In this document: in pieces, positions 7,301 to 14,766 of the stretch | Numbering within the stretch: the first letter of the stretch is position 1 | Layout of the letters: each line of letters starts with the position of its first letter | Origin: CAIUSP01 sp964594365 | Lineage (GTDB): Bacteria > Actinomycetota > Thermoleophilia > Solirubrobacterales > 70-9 | Assembly (NCBI GenBank): GCA_964594365.1 | Contig: CAZQMB010000017.1 | Coordinates: 1-28,306, forward strand | DNA: 28,306 bases | Reading direction: 5' to 3' | Program-made: the position numbers and the translations under genes | The notes under the pieces: model-generated | The model's input: only the letters and a program-made list of their open reading frames with translations | The model's database searches: none | What the model was told of the DNA's origin: nothing

Positions 7301-8485
7301 ATGAGCACAGGCACACTGCCCATAGAAGAGATCCAGGCCAAGATCGAGGAGATCTCCGTCGATCAGGCTCAGGACGAGTTGGCCCGTGGAGATGTCGTCC
7401 TGGTCGACGTGCGTGAGCCCCACGAGTACGAGGAGGCCCACCTCGCGGACGCTGTCCTGGTACCTCAGGGCGAGGTCCTTGCGCGCGCATCGGAGATCTC
7501 CGCAGACAAGGATGCCCGCCTCGTCGTCTACTGCAAGTCCGGAGCGCGATCTGCTCGCGCCGTTCATGCGCTCCAGGAGGAGCTCGGGTACACGAACGCC
7601 GCCAACGTGACCGGAGGTATCGACGCCTGGCAGGAGGACGGCAAGCCGGTCATCTTCGCGGAGGGCATGACCCCCGATCAGCGCATGCGCTACTCGCGTC
7701 ACACCCTGCTCCCGGAGGTCGGGGTAGGTGGCCAACTCAAGCTCTTGAACTCCAAGGTGCTGCTGCTCGGTGCAGGCGGACTCGGCTCGCCGACGGCTCT
7801 GTACCTCGCGGCTGCCGGCGTGGGAACGATCGGCATCGTCGATGACGATGTCGTCGACGAGTCGAACCTGCAGCGGCAGGTCATCCATACGACCGAAAGA
7901 GTCGGCGCGCCCAAGACCGAGTCAGCCAAGAAGGCAATCGCCGATCTCAATCCCGATGTCGAGGTCGTGGAACACCGGACTCGTCTCGATGCCTCGAACA
8001 TCATGGAGATCATCGGTGGATACGACGTGATCGTCGACGGGGCGGACAACTTCCCGACCCGTTACCTGCTGAACGATGCGTCGGTGCGTCTCGACAAGCC
8101 CGTCGTGTCAGCCTCGATCCTCGCTTTCGACGGGCAGATCTCCACCTTCGTTCCGCATGAGGGTCCGTGTTATCGGTGCCTCTATCCGACTCCGCCACCC
8201 CTCGAGCTCGCTCCCAGCTGCGGAGCGGCCGGCGTTCTCGGTGTGATGGCCGGCGTCATGGGCCTCCTGCAGGCCAACGAGGTGATCAAGCTGGTCGCCG
8301 GCATCGGCGAACCGTTGATCGGCAGGTTGCTGCTCTACGAATCGCTCGGTACCCGCTTCACCGAACTCAAGGTCCGTCGTGATCCCGAGTGCGTCATCTG
8401 CGGTCCGGATGCGGAGGAGATCCCAGAGTCGGAGATGGGCAGCTTCCCTGACTACGAGCTCTTCTGCGGCGGCACGGGCAGCTAG
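7301..8485 (+). CDS. Rhodanese-MoeB fusion: sulfur-carrier adenylyltransferase/sulfurtransferase (MoeZ-like, reversed domain order)
   Basis: 394 residues. Residues 18-118 form a rhodanese domain (DVVLVDVREPHEYEEAH; active loop VVYCKSGARSARA with Cys78). Residues 122-394 form a ThiF/MoeB/E1-like adenylyltransferase: RYSRHTLLPEVG, nucleotide loop GAGGLGS (157-163), DDDVVDESNLQRQ, and two zinc CxxC pairs (290/293 and 364/367), with Cys307 in the PSCGAAGVLG loop. Canonical MoeZ/MoeBR has the MoeB domain first and the rhodanese last; here the order is inverted. It should adenylate the C-terminus of the CysO-type carrier encoded 11 bases downstream and convert it to a thiocarboxylate. It may also serve MoaD-type carriers elsewhere. 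The ATG at 7301 has GAGAGGA upstream. Confidence 0.92.
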   Translation: MSTGTLPIEEIQAKIEEISVDQAQDELARGDVVLVDVREPHEYEEAHLADAVLVPQGEVLARASEISADKDARLVVYCKSGARSARAVHALQEELGYTNAANVTGGIDAWQEDGKPVIFAEGMTPDQRMRYSRHTLLPEVGVGGQLKLLNSKVLLLGAGGLGSPTALYLAAAGVGTIGIVDDDVVDESNLQRQVIHTTERVGAPKTESAKKAIADLNPDVEVVEHRTRLDASNIMEIIGGYDVIVDGADNFPTRYLLNDASVRLDKPVVSASILAFDGQISTFVPHEGPCYRCLYPTPPPLELAPSCGAAGVLGVMAGVMGLLQANEVIKLVAGIGEPLIGRLLLYESLGTRFTELKVRRDPECVICGPDAEEIPESEMGSFPDYELFCGGTGS

Positions 8486-8496
8486 GCTTAGCGTCG

Positions 8497-8781
8497 ATGC
8501 CGACCGTGAAGATACCTCCGGTGCTCCGCTCCTATACCGCCGACCAGACCGAGGTATCGGTCGATGGCGAGACAGTGGGCGCGGTGCTCGAGGCGCTGGC
8601 TGTTGCGCACCCCGAGATCAGGGATCAGCTCTTCTCGCCCGAGGGGGATCTGAATCGCTACGTCAACGTCTACCTCAACGACGAGGACGTGCGGGTCCTC
8701 GGGGGTCTCGATACCGCAGCAGGCAGCGACGACACCGTCGTAATCCTTCCGGCGATGGCCGGAGGGTCGGTCCGTAGCTAG
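8497..8781 (+). CDS. cysO: CysO-type ubiquitin-like sulfur carrier protein with C-terminal extension
   Basis: 94 residues of the MoaD/ThiS fold. VNVYLNDEDVRVLGGLDTA and VILPAMAGG closely resemble mycobacterial CysO. CysO carries sulfide as a C-terminal thiocarboxylate that CysM uses to make cysteine on the carrier. In the mycobacterial protein the chain ends at GlyGly; here four more residues (SVRS) follow before the TAG. Like the QbsE carrier, the tail would have to be removed to expose the GlyGly end, and the Mec-type JAMM protease at 24570 is the natural candidate (inference). It is 11 bases downstream of the rhodanese-MoeB gene, surely the same transcript. Its stop codon overlaps the convergent glycoside hydrolase stop. 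Confidence 0.9.
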   Translation: MPTVKIPPVLRSYTADQTEVSVDGETVGAVLEALAVAHPEIRDQLFSPEGDLNRYVNVYLNDEDVRVLGGLDTAAGSDDTVVILPAMAGGSVRS

Positions 8782-9890
8782 AAGGGGCTTCCTCCGGCCA
8801 GTTTCGCCAGCGTCTTCCAGGCCGGTTTCGCGACGCCTTTGCTCGTGAACAGACCGCTGTGGTAGATCCAGCCATCGCGCCTCCCGGGCGGTGATGCCTC
8901 ACGGAACGGGACGTCGCGCAGCGAGTACCAGATCAGCCCCTCGATACCCAGACCGGCTTCCTTCTTGGCGACCTGGTACGTGCCGGCGAGGTAAGCGGCC
9001 TGCAGGCCGGGCTTGACCGTGAGGGTCGACTTCGGGCCTCCTGTGGCCCAACCGACCTCGGTCACCCAGAGACTCTTGCCCCGATCGCCATAGCTCCTCA
9101 TCACCTTCCTCAGCGCCCTGACCTGGTTTGCGACACCAGAGGGTTTGAGGTCATAGGGATGAGCTGACATCAGATCGAAGAAGGGTCTGGCCCCTGATCG
9201 GTAGAGATCCCGGAGGAATTCGGTCGGCCAGATGCCGAACATCGGCTGCGGGCGAGGAGAGAGCCCCGCGAGCATCACCTGTCCGCCGCTCGGCTCGAGA
9301 GCCCGGTGAGCTGCAACGAGCATGGCCTTGTAGCCAGCGGCATTCGGCTTGGGTGACCAGAAGTACTCCAGGTTCGGCTCGTTCCAGATCTGCCACTTGA
9401 CGATCGGCACGGGGGTGAGCCCGCTGCACGGGCTGTCGGGTTCCGTCCAGATCGAACCCCCCGGGCCATATCTCGCGGCAGCGGCAGCGATGAAGTCACC
9501 GAACTCATCCCGGTGCTGCACGGTCGGAGGCTTCTCGGGGCTCTTGCCGCCGTTGGCCCAACTCGGTGACCCGAATACCGTCGGCAGGATCTCGATCCCG
9601 TTGCGGGCTGCGTTACAGACCATGTCGTCGTACTTGGCGCCCTGGGTCCCGTTCCAGTCGAAGTAATCGGCGGAGTAGTGCTGGACCACCGCCCAGTAGA
9701 GGTTCATGCGATAGACGTCGAGGTTGGCGGTGCCCATGCGGTCGAAGTCGGCAGCCCTCGGCTGCTTGATGGCCACTACCCCCAGCTCGGGTTCATCTGC
9801 CGCCGTTGCCGTCGTCGACGCGTGCAGCATGCACGCGAACAGGATCGCCAGCAAGGCAGGGATTCGGATCAGAATCCTCGTCGGCGTCAT
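8778..9890 (-). CDS. Secreted clan GH-A glycoside hydrolase-like protein
   Basis: 370 residues. A signal peptide is clear (basic start, hydrophobic residues 8-24, cleavage likely near ATAADE around residue 31). The rest looks like a single (beta/alpha)8 barrel of clan GH-A. KWQIWNEPNLEYFW places the acid/base Glu at residue 171, and LWVTEVGWATGG places the nucleophile Glu at 278; HPYD and GLIWYSLRD also fit. GH39/PslG-like enzymes have this layout, but the exact family and substrate cannot be assigned. The ATG overlaps the stop of the upstream membrane-anchored protein (ATGA), so the two are coupled. Lying at the edge of a polysaccharide cluster, it may trim or release the glycan, as PslG does for Psl. 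Confidence 0.85.
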   Translation of the reverse strand: MTPTRILIRIPALLAILFACMLHASTTATAADEPELGVVAIKQPRAADFDRMGTANLDVYRMNLYWAVVQHYSADYFDWNGTQGAKYDDMVCNAARNGIEILPTVFGSPSWANGGKSPEKPPTVQHRDEFGDFIAAAAARYGPGGSIWTEPDSPCSGLTPVPIVKWQIWNEPNLEYFWSPKPNAAGYKAMLVAAHRALEPSGGQVMLAGLSPRPQPMFGIWPTEFLRDLYRSGARPFFDLMSAHPYDLKPSGVANQVRALRKVMRSYGDRGKSLWVTEVGWATGGPKSTLTVKPGLQAAYLAGTYQVAKKEAGLGIEGLIWYSLRDVPFREASPPGRRDGWIYHSGLFTSKGVAKPAWKTLAKLAGGSPF

Positions 9891-10390
9891 CGGTTCTCCG
9901 TGGATCCGTCTCCGGTGATCTCCCCTTGTGGGGTGTCCGGTCTGTGGGGATCTCCGTCAGAGGAACCCGATTCGGCATCGATGCGGTGGCCTCGGGAAAC
10001 CATCCAGAACAGGGAACCCACCAGCGCCGCTCCGAGGACGATAAGAGCGACCACGGCACCGGTACCGGGCCCTCCGCCCTGATCGGGTGGAAGCGGGCTG
10101 ATCTGTGCTTTCTCGGTCGATTCATCCGAAGGCTTCTCTTTCCCGGCGCCTTTCTCGTCGACGGTCGTGCCGTATTCGGGGGCAGGCACGGGTGGGATCT
10201 CGGTTTGCGACTTATCCTCTTTTCCTCCGGCACTCGGGACCTCAGGCAGGTATTGATCGCCTACATCAGCGTGGCTGGGTAATGGTGAGAGGAGGGCCGT
10301 TGCGACCAGCAGGAGGAACGACACCACCATCGCCGTGGTGCGGCGACCAGTGATGCCGGGCTTCTCGATATTCGTCTTGCTCACCTTCAC
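9887..10390 (-). CDS. Hypothetical exported membrane-anchored protein
   Basis: About 167 residues; I do not recognise a family. An N-terminal hydrophobic stretch (residues 20-37) ending in SHADVG looks like a signal peptide with cleavage near residue 41. A Pro/Glu/Lys-rich, low-complexity segment (about 45-108) follows, with QYLPEVPSAGGKED as its most distinctive part, then one transmembrane helix (about 111-132) and a charged tail. This predicts an extracytoplasmic linker tethered by a single helix. The frame is open further upstream, but the GTG at 10388-10390 has a GGAG site seven bases away and sits directly before the signal peptide. It is translationally coupled to the glycoside hydrolase and divergent from the polymerase gene. 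Confidence 0.75.
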   Translation of the reverse strand: MKVSKTNIEKPGITGRRTTAMVVSFLLLVATALLSPLPSHADVGDQYLPEVPSAGGKEDKSQTEIPPVPAPEYGTTVDEKGAGKEKPSDESTEKAQISPLPPDQGGGPGTGAVVALIVLGAALVGSLFWMVSRGHRIDAESGSSDGDPHRPDTPQGEITGDGSTENR

Positions 10391-10461
10391 TCTTGACTCC
10401 GATTCTGAACTAGGGCACGGTCGGGCGCGATTTTCGGCAGCGCCGTAGCCTCTCGTGGGTC

Positions 10462-12330
10462 GTGTCTTGGAAACAACCACAGGTCCTGATTGTTGCGGCT
10501 GCAGTCCTCCTCTTGGCGCTTTTCGACGGGGGATCCTCGACCCTGTCGCTTGCGGCTTTGAGCCTCGTGAGCTGGGGTTGTGTGCTGGGAGGTCTGGTGT
10601 GGAGGATGCTCCCGACTGCCGAGATCTCTCGGCAGGGCATGCTCGCCGCAGCGGCACTGGTCCTTCTGGCGATCTTCTCGGGCATCTCCGCCGCCTGGGC
10701 GGCTGATCAGGGGCGGGCGGTTGACGAGGCTGTCAGATGGTCGGCTTACTCCGGCGTATTCGTGCTGATCTTGTTCTCCGGGTCGGATCCTGCGGGTCGT
10801 GCACGGTGGCTGCAGGGCATTGCCGTCGGGCTGGGGCTGGTCGTCGTCCTCGCCATCGTCAGCCGTGTCTGGCCAGAGCCCTTTCCCGCGCCGGAATCGG
10901 GAACGGCGCTTTTCGGCTCCACTTACCGCTGGAGCTATCCGGTCGGTTACTGGAACGCACTGGGCCTGCTCTCTGCGATGGCGGCTCTATCGCTCTCTTC
11001 TCTGGCCGTCGGCTCCACTGGCATCGGGAGTCGGGCCCGCGCGATGTCGGCCGGAGCCGCCGCGCTCGCAGTGGGCGCACTAGCGATGACGGGTTCTCGC
11101 GGAGCGGCGCTCTCCTGTGCTGTGGGCCTGTTGCTGCTGGTCGCGTTTTCACCGGTTCGGCGCAGGCAGTTCGCTGCGGTGGCAACCGCTCTTCTCGGCG
11201 GGGCGATCCTCTACCTGGTGGCGGATCTGCTTCAGGTGACCGATGCAGGCGTATCGGGACTGGGACTCGAGCGGGCTCTGCTGGGGATCGCCACCGTGGT
11301 CATCTTCGCCTCCTGCACGATCGCTTGGATCGCCCTCGATCGACTCGTCCCACCCGATCCTCTGCCACGACGGGCCTCCACCGTTGCAGCGGTTATCGCG
11401 GTGATCGTGTCGATCGCGCTGCTGATCGCGATAGATCCGGTGGAGAGGATCGGCGGCCTCACCGAGCCGCCAGTGAAGGGCTCCGTCCCCGGAACCGTCG
11501 AGGGCGGGTTGGAGAGCGGTAACGGCCGCTGGCAGTTGTGGGGCTCTGCCGTGGATGCCTTTGCTGCTCGACCGGTGGCAGGACTGGGCGCAGGGGGCTT
11601 CGAGGAGTGGTGGGCTGCAGACCTTCCCATCGATCTCTTTGCGCGCAGTGCGCACTCTCTGCCGCTGGGGATGCTTGCGGAGCTAGGGGTGATCGGTGGC
11701 TGCCTCCTGCTGATCGTCTTCGGTTCACTCGTCTGGACAGCGGTTCTCGGTCTCCGGCAAGGACGGCATGAGCAGCTTGCTGCGGTCGTATCGATGGCCG
11801 CAGCAACAGTCGTCGCATCGCTCCTCGACTGGTCCTGGGCAGTGCCGGCGGCCTTCGTTCCCGGGATCGGCGCAGCCGCGCTCATCGCCGGGTACGGCCT
11901 GGGCAGGTCGGGCCAACCCCAGGCGTATCGACTGGGACTGGCGGCGATGCCGGTGGCATGGGTGGCGATTGCGCTCAGCGTGTTGGTGGCAGTCGGAGAG
12001 ATCCGCCTTTCGCAGAGTCGATCGGCGGCCTCGAGCGACGATCTCGCTCTGGCGGCAGAGCGGGCCTCCGATGCCGGAGCCCTCGTACCTTGGTCGGGCG
12101 CCCCCTACCTGCAAGAAGCTTTGGTTGCCGAGGCGGCCGGCAGGCCCCTCGAGGCCCTCAGATTGCTCGGTGAGGCAACCGAGAAGGACGCGCGTGACTG
12201 GCGGATCGCGGTTATCGAGTACCGCATCCAGACCGGACTCGAAAATGAGGAGGCAGCTCAGGCGGCCAGATCCAGGGCACTGCTTCTTTATCCTCGTCTG
12301 ATCGGCTTCGAAGATCAGGGCGGACAGTGA
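10462..12330 (+). CDS. O-antigen ligase/polymerase (Wzy/WaaL)-like membrane protein
   Basis: 622 residues with many hydrophobic segments through residue ~500. The motif around residues 354-383 (NGRWQLWGSAVDAFAARPVA, followed by GLGAGGFEEWW) is the signature loop of the Wzy_C/O-antigen ligase family, where an Arg and a downstream aromatic/glycine patch are typical. The last ~110 residues (LAAERASDAGALVPWSG..., EAAGRPLEALRLLGEATEKD) look like TPR-type helices, which several bacterial ligases carry. It either polymerises repeat units or ligates a finished glycan to a surface acceptor outside the membrane. The GTG start at 10462 lacks an obvious ribosome binding site. It heads a four-gene plus-strand operon and overlaps the next gene by four bases. 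Confidence 0.85.
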   Translation: MSWKQPQVLIVAAAVLLLALFDGGSSTLSLAALSLVSWGCVLGGLVWRMLPTAEISRQGMLAAAALVLLAIFSGISAAWAADQGRAVDEAVRWSAYSGVFVLILFSGSDPAGRARWLQGIAVGLGLVVVLAIVSRVWPEPFPAPESGTALFGSTYRWSYPVGYWNALGLLSAMAALSLSSLAVGSTGIGSRARAMSAGAAALAVGALAMTGSRGAALSCAVGLLLLVAFSPVRRRQFAAVATALLGGAILYLVADLLQVTDAGVSGLGLERALLGIATVVIFASCTIAWIALDRLVPPDPLPRRASTVAAVIAVIVSIALLIAIDPVERIGGLTEPPVKGSVPGTVEGGLESGNGRWQLWGSAVDAFAARPVAGLGAGGFEEWWAADLPIDLFARSAHSLPLGMLAELGVIGGCLLLIVFGSLVWTAVLGLRQGRHEQLAAVVSMAAATVVASLLDWSWAVPAAFVPGIGAAALIAGYGLGRSGQPQAYRLGLAAMPVAWVAIALSVLVAVGEIRLSQSRSAASSDDLALAAERASDAGALVPWSGAPYLQEALVAEAAGRPLEALRLLGEATEKDARDWRIAVIEYRIQTGLENEEAAQAARSRALLLYPRLIGFEDQGGQ

Positions 12331-13760
12331 ACGAAGACCAAGACCATAGTTTCCAGTCGCAATCGGGGACAGATCCGTCGGGGGTAGCGAGGGCGCAGCC
12401 ACCGGCGTCGGAGCTTGCGGGCTTCGTCGAGGAGCGACTCGCGGGTAGCGGGGACGGACTCGATGCCGATGCCCGACGTGGCCGCTGGTGGCGGGACGCA
12501 CGCAGGCGCAGGTACCTGGTGGTCGCGGACTCGCTCGCTCTCACCACCGCTGTGCTCGTCTGTGCGGGTATCGAGAGGGGGCTGTGGGAATTCGCGTTCC
12601 TTCCGGTGGCGATCCTCTTCGCCAAGATCATCGGACTCTACGATCGCGACCATCGGGAGATCCGCCACCTCACCGTGGACGAGTCACCGAGTCTCTTGGT
12701 TTGGGCGGCTGTATCTGTGGTCGCCTTGGGCCTGCTCGGCCGATTGTTCGTTCCGCCTGGCACCAACTACGCAGAGATCTTCCAGGCCATTCTCATCACC
12801 TTCTCCCTGGCGTTCGTATTCAGGGCAACCGGCCGTGCGCTCTGGCGTTTGAGGACCCAGAGCGAGCAGGTCCTCATCGTCGGAAGAGGGGATCTCGCAT
12901 CCGCATTTCGCAGGAAGATCGCACTCTTCGATGATCTGCACATGAGCGAGCACACGGAGGATTCCGACCGGATCGATTGGGTCGTGATCGCGAGCGAGAG
13001 ACTCGATGCGCAGGAGATCTCCGAAGTCTCCCGACTCTGTCGAGAGCACGAGGCGAAGCTGTCGGTGGTCAGTCCGCTCCGCGGTCAGGCAACCCCCCAA
13101 GAGGTCTCGAGCCTCGCGGAGTTGTCCATATTCGGGTACGGCACTGCCGACGTCTCGCGCTCGACCCTCCTGTTGAAGAGGGCTCTGGATCTGGTCGCGG
13201 GGATTCCTCTGGCCATCGCCTCCGTCCTGCTCGCGATCCCGGTTGCCATCGCGATCCGGCTCGAGGGGTCGGGACCGATCCTCTTCCGGCAGGAGCGGGT
13301 GGGGTTGGATCGGAGGGTCTTCACCATCTGGAAGTTCAGGACCATGCGTGCGGGCGCAGCAGACGAGTTATCCGATCTGGTTGCGATCGACCAACTCGAG
13401 GATCCGATGTTCAAGCTCCGATCGGACCCGAGGGTCACCAAGGTCGGCCGCGTATTGCGCCGGTTCAGCCTCGACGAGATCCCCCAAGTCTGGAATCTGA
13501 TCAAGGGTGACATGAGTCTCGTGGGCCCTCGGCCCGAAGAGCTCGCGATCGTCGAGCAGTATCGCCCTGAGCACATGTTCCGCCTCAGCGTCAAGCCCGG
13601 CCTGACCGGACCGATGCAGGTTTATGGCCGGGGGGAACTGACCTTCCCCGAGCGGTTGGCGGTGGAGCTCGATTACGTGGAGCGGCTCTCGATCGGGCGG
13701 GATCTGCGGATCATCGCGCTGACTCCGCTTGCGGTAATCCGTGGCAAGGGTGCCTTCTAG
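12327..13760 (+). CDS. Polyprenyl-phosphate hexose-1-phosphate transferase (WbaP/WcaJ-type)
   Basis: 477 residues. The C-terminal ~195 residues (from about 283) are the bacterial sugar transferase domain: LKRALDLVAGIPLAIASVLL (re-entrant helix), LFRQERVGLDRRVFTIWKFR with the KFRTM motif, the DEIPQVWNLIKGDMSLVGPR catalytic block, and VKPGLTGPMQVYGR. The N-terminal half has hydrophobic segments (roughly residues 65-110, 115-140 and 145-170) followed by a nucleotide-fold-like region (QVLIVGRGDLASAF). This is the polyisoprenyl glycosylphosphotransferase arrangement: it starts glycan synthesis by placing a sugar-1-phosphate on undecaprenyl phosphate. The GTG start overlaps the polymerase stop (GTGA). 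Which sugar it uses cannot be told. Confidence 0.93.
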   Translation: MNEDQDHSFQSQSGTDPSGVARAQPPASELAGFVEERLAGSGDGLDADARRGRWWRDARRRRYLVVADSLALTTAVLVCAGIERGLWEFAFLPVAILFAKIIGLYDRDHREIRHLTVDESPSLLVWAAVSVVALGLLGRLFVPPGTNYAEIFQAILITFSLAFVFRATGRALWRLRTQSEQVLIVGRGDLASAFRRKIALFDDLHMSEHTEDSDRIDWVVIASERLDAQEISEVSRLCREHEAKLSVVSPLRGQATPQEVSSLAELSIFGYGTADVSRSTLLLKRALDLVAGIPLAIASVLLAIPVAIAIRLEGSGPILFRQERVGLDRRVFTIWKFRTMRAGAADELSDLVAIDQLEDPMFKLRSDPRVTKVGRVLRRFSLDEIPQVWNLIKGDMSLVGPRPEELAIVEQYRPEHMFRLSVKPGLTGPMQVYGRGELTFPERLAVELDYVERLSIGRDLRIIALTPLAVIRGKGAF

Positions 13761-14766
13761 GTCATCACCCAGCGGTCTGCTCGTCTGTCCTGCCTGCGGC
13801 GGGGATCTCACCGCGTGGAGGAGGGCCACCAGGGCAGGTTCCGTGGGATCTTCAGACGAGGAGAGATTCCGACTCCTGCGCTGCGAGCGGTGCGGCTCGG
13901 CTAGGACCGTAGAGGCCTCGGGGTCCGGCATCGATCCGCCCGTAGTCAGTTCGGATCTGTACGAGGGCGGGTACTACTCCAGACCCCCCGCCTGGCTGGA
14001 TCGGCTGATCGAGCCCTTTCGGAGGATTGCCGACCGTGGGAGGCTCGAGCGGATCGGGGGGACTCGGCCGGGAGAGCGCGTGCTCGAATACGGCGCTGGC
14101 GACGGCAGGTTGCTGGAACTACTCGCTGCGCGTGGAGCCGAGGTGGCGGGAGTCGAACCCTCCGCCTCAGCTCGCGAGCGGGCGGCGGAGAGAGGGGTCG
14201 CATTGACCCCGGACCTCGACGGAATGTCGACGACCACAGACCGCTTCGATCGGATCATCTGCTGGCACGTGCTCGAGCACCTCGAGGAGCCGGCTGCGCA
14301 GATGAAGCGGCTGGCGGAACTGATGGGACCAGGGGGGCGAGTGATCGTCTCGGTGCCGAATCTGAGCAGTTGGCAGGCCCGACTCGGCGGGGATTACTGG
14401 TTCGCTCAGGATGTGCCGCGTCATCTGACGCACTTCACCCCCGCCGGCATCCGGTCGCTCTCTGAGCAGGCTGGCCTCAGCGTGGAGTCGATGCACACCT
14501 GGTCGCTGGAGCAGAACCCGTTCGGCATGTGGCAGACGCTCACGAGCAGAGCGAGTGGCAGCCGCGACGTGATCTTCAGGATGATCAAGCGGCAACCTCT
14601 AGGGGACACGGCGGGGACCAGAGTCGCTTCGATCCTCGGATTGCTCTTGGCATTGCCTTTGCTCCTGTTCGCTGTTCCACTCGAGTGGCTTGCGAGCGCG
14701 GTGGGCAGGGGAGGAACGATTACCGTGATCTTGCTCCTGAAAAGTACGGGCGGTGAGCCCTCGTGA
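13741..14766 (+). CDS. Class I SAM methyltransferase with N-terminal zinc ribbon and C-terminal membrane helix
   Basis: 341 residues. Two cysteine pairs near the N-terminus (VCPACGG and RCERCGS) form a putative zinc ribbon; the methyltransferase core follows with VLEYGAGDGRLLELLAARGA (motif I), the acidic VEPS (motif II) and CWHVLEHLEEP. FTPAGIRSLSEQAGL is typical of O-antigen-cluster methyltransferases. Near residues 300-330 is a hydrophobic segment (LGLLLALPLLLFAVPLEWL) that would anchor the protein at the membrane. The start is GTG at 13741 (20-base overlap with the previous gene) or GTG at 13750 (11-base overlap); neither has a clear ribosome binding site. It probably methylates a sugar or lipid-linked glycan intermediate. 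Confidence 0.85.
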   Translation: MARVPSRSSPSGLLVCPACGGDLTAWRRATRAGSVGSSDEERFRLLRCERCGSARTVEASGSGIDPPVVSSDLYEGGYYSRPPAWLDRLIEPFRRIADRGRLERIGGTRPGERVLEYGAGDGRLLELLAARGAEVAGVEPSASARERAAERGVALTPDLDGMSTTTDRFDRIICWHVLEHLEEPAAQMKRLAELMGPGGRVIVSVPNLSSWQARLGGDYWFAQDVPRHLTHFTPAGIRSLSEQAGLSVESMHTWSLEQNPFGMWQTLTSRASGSRDVIFRMIKRQPLGDTAGTRVASILGLLLALPLLLFAVPLEWLASAVGRGGTITVILLLKSTGGEPS

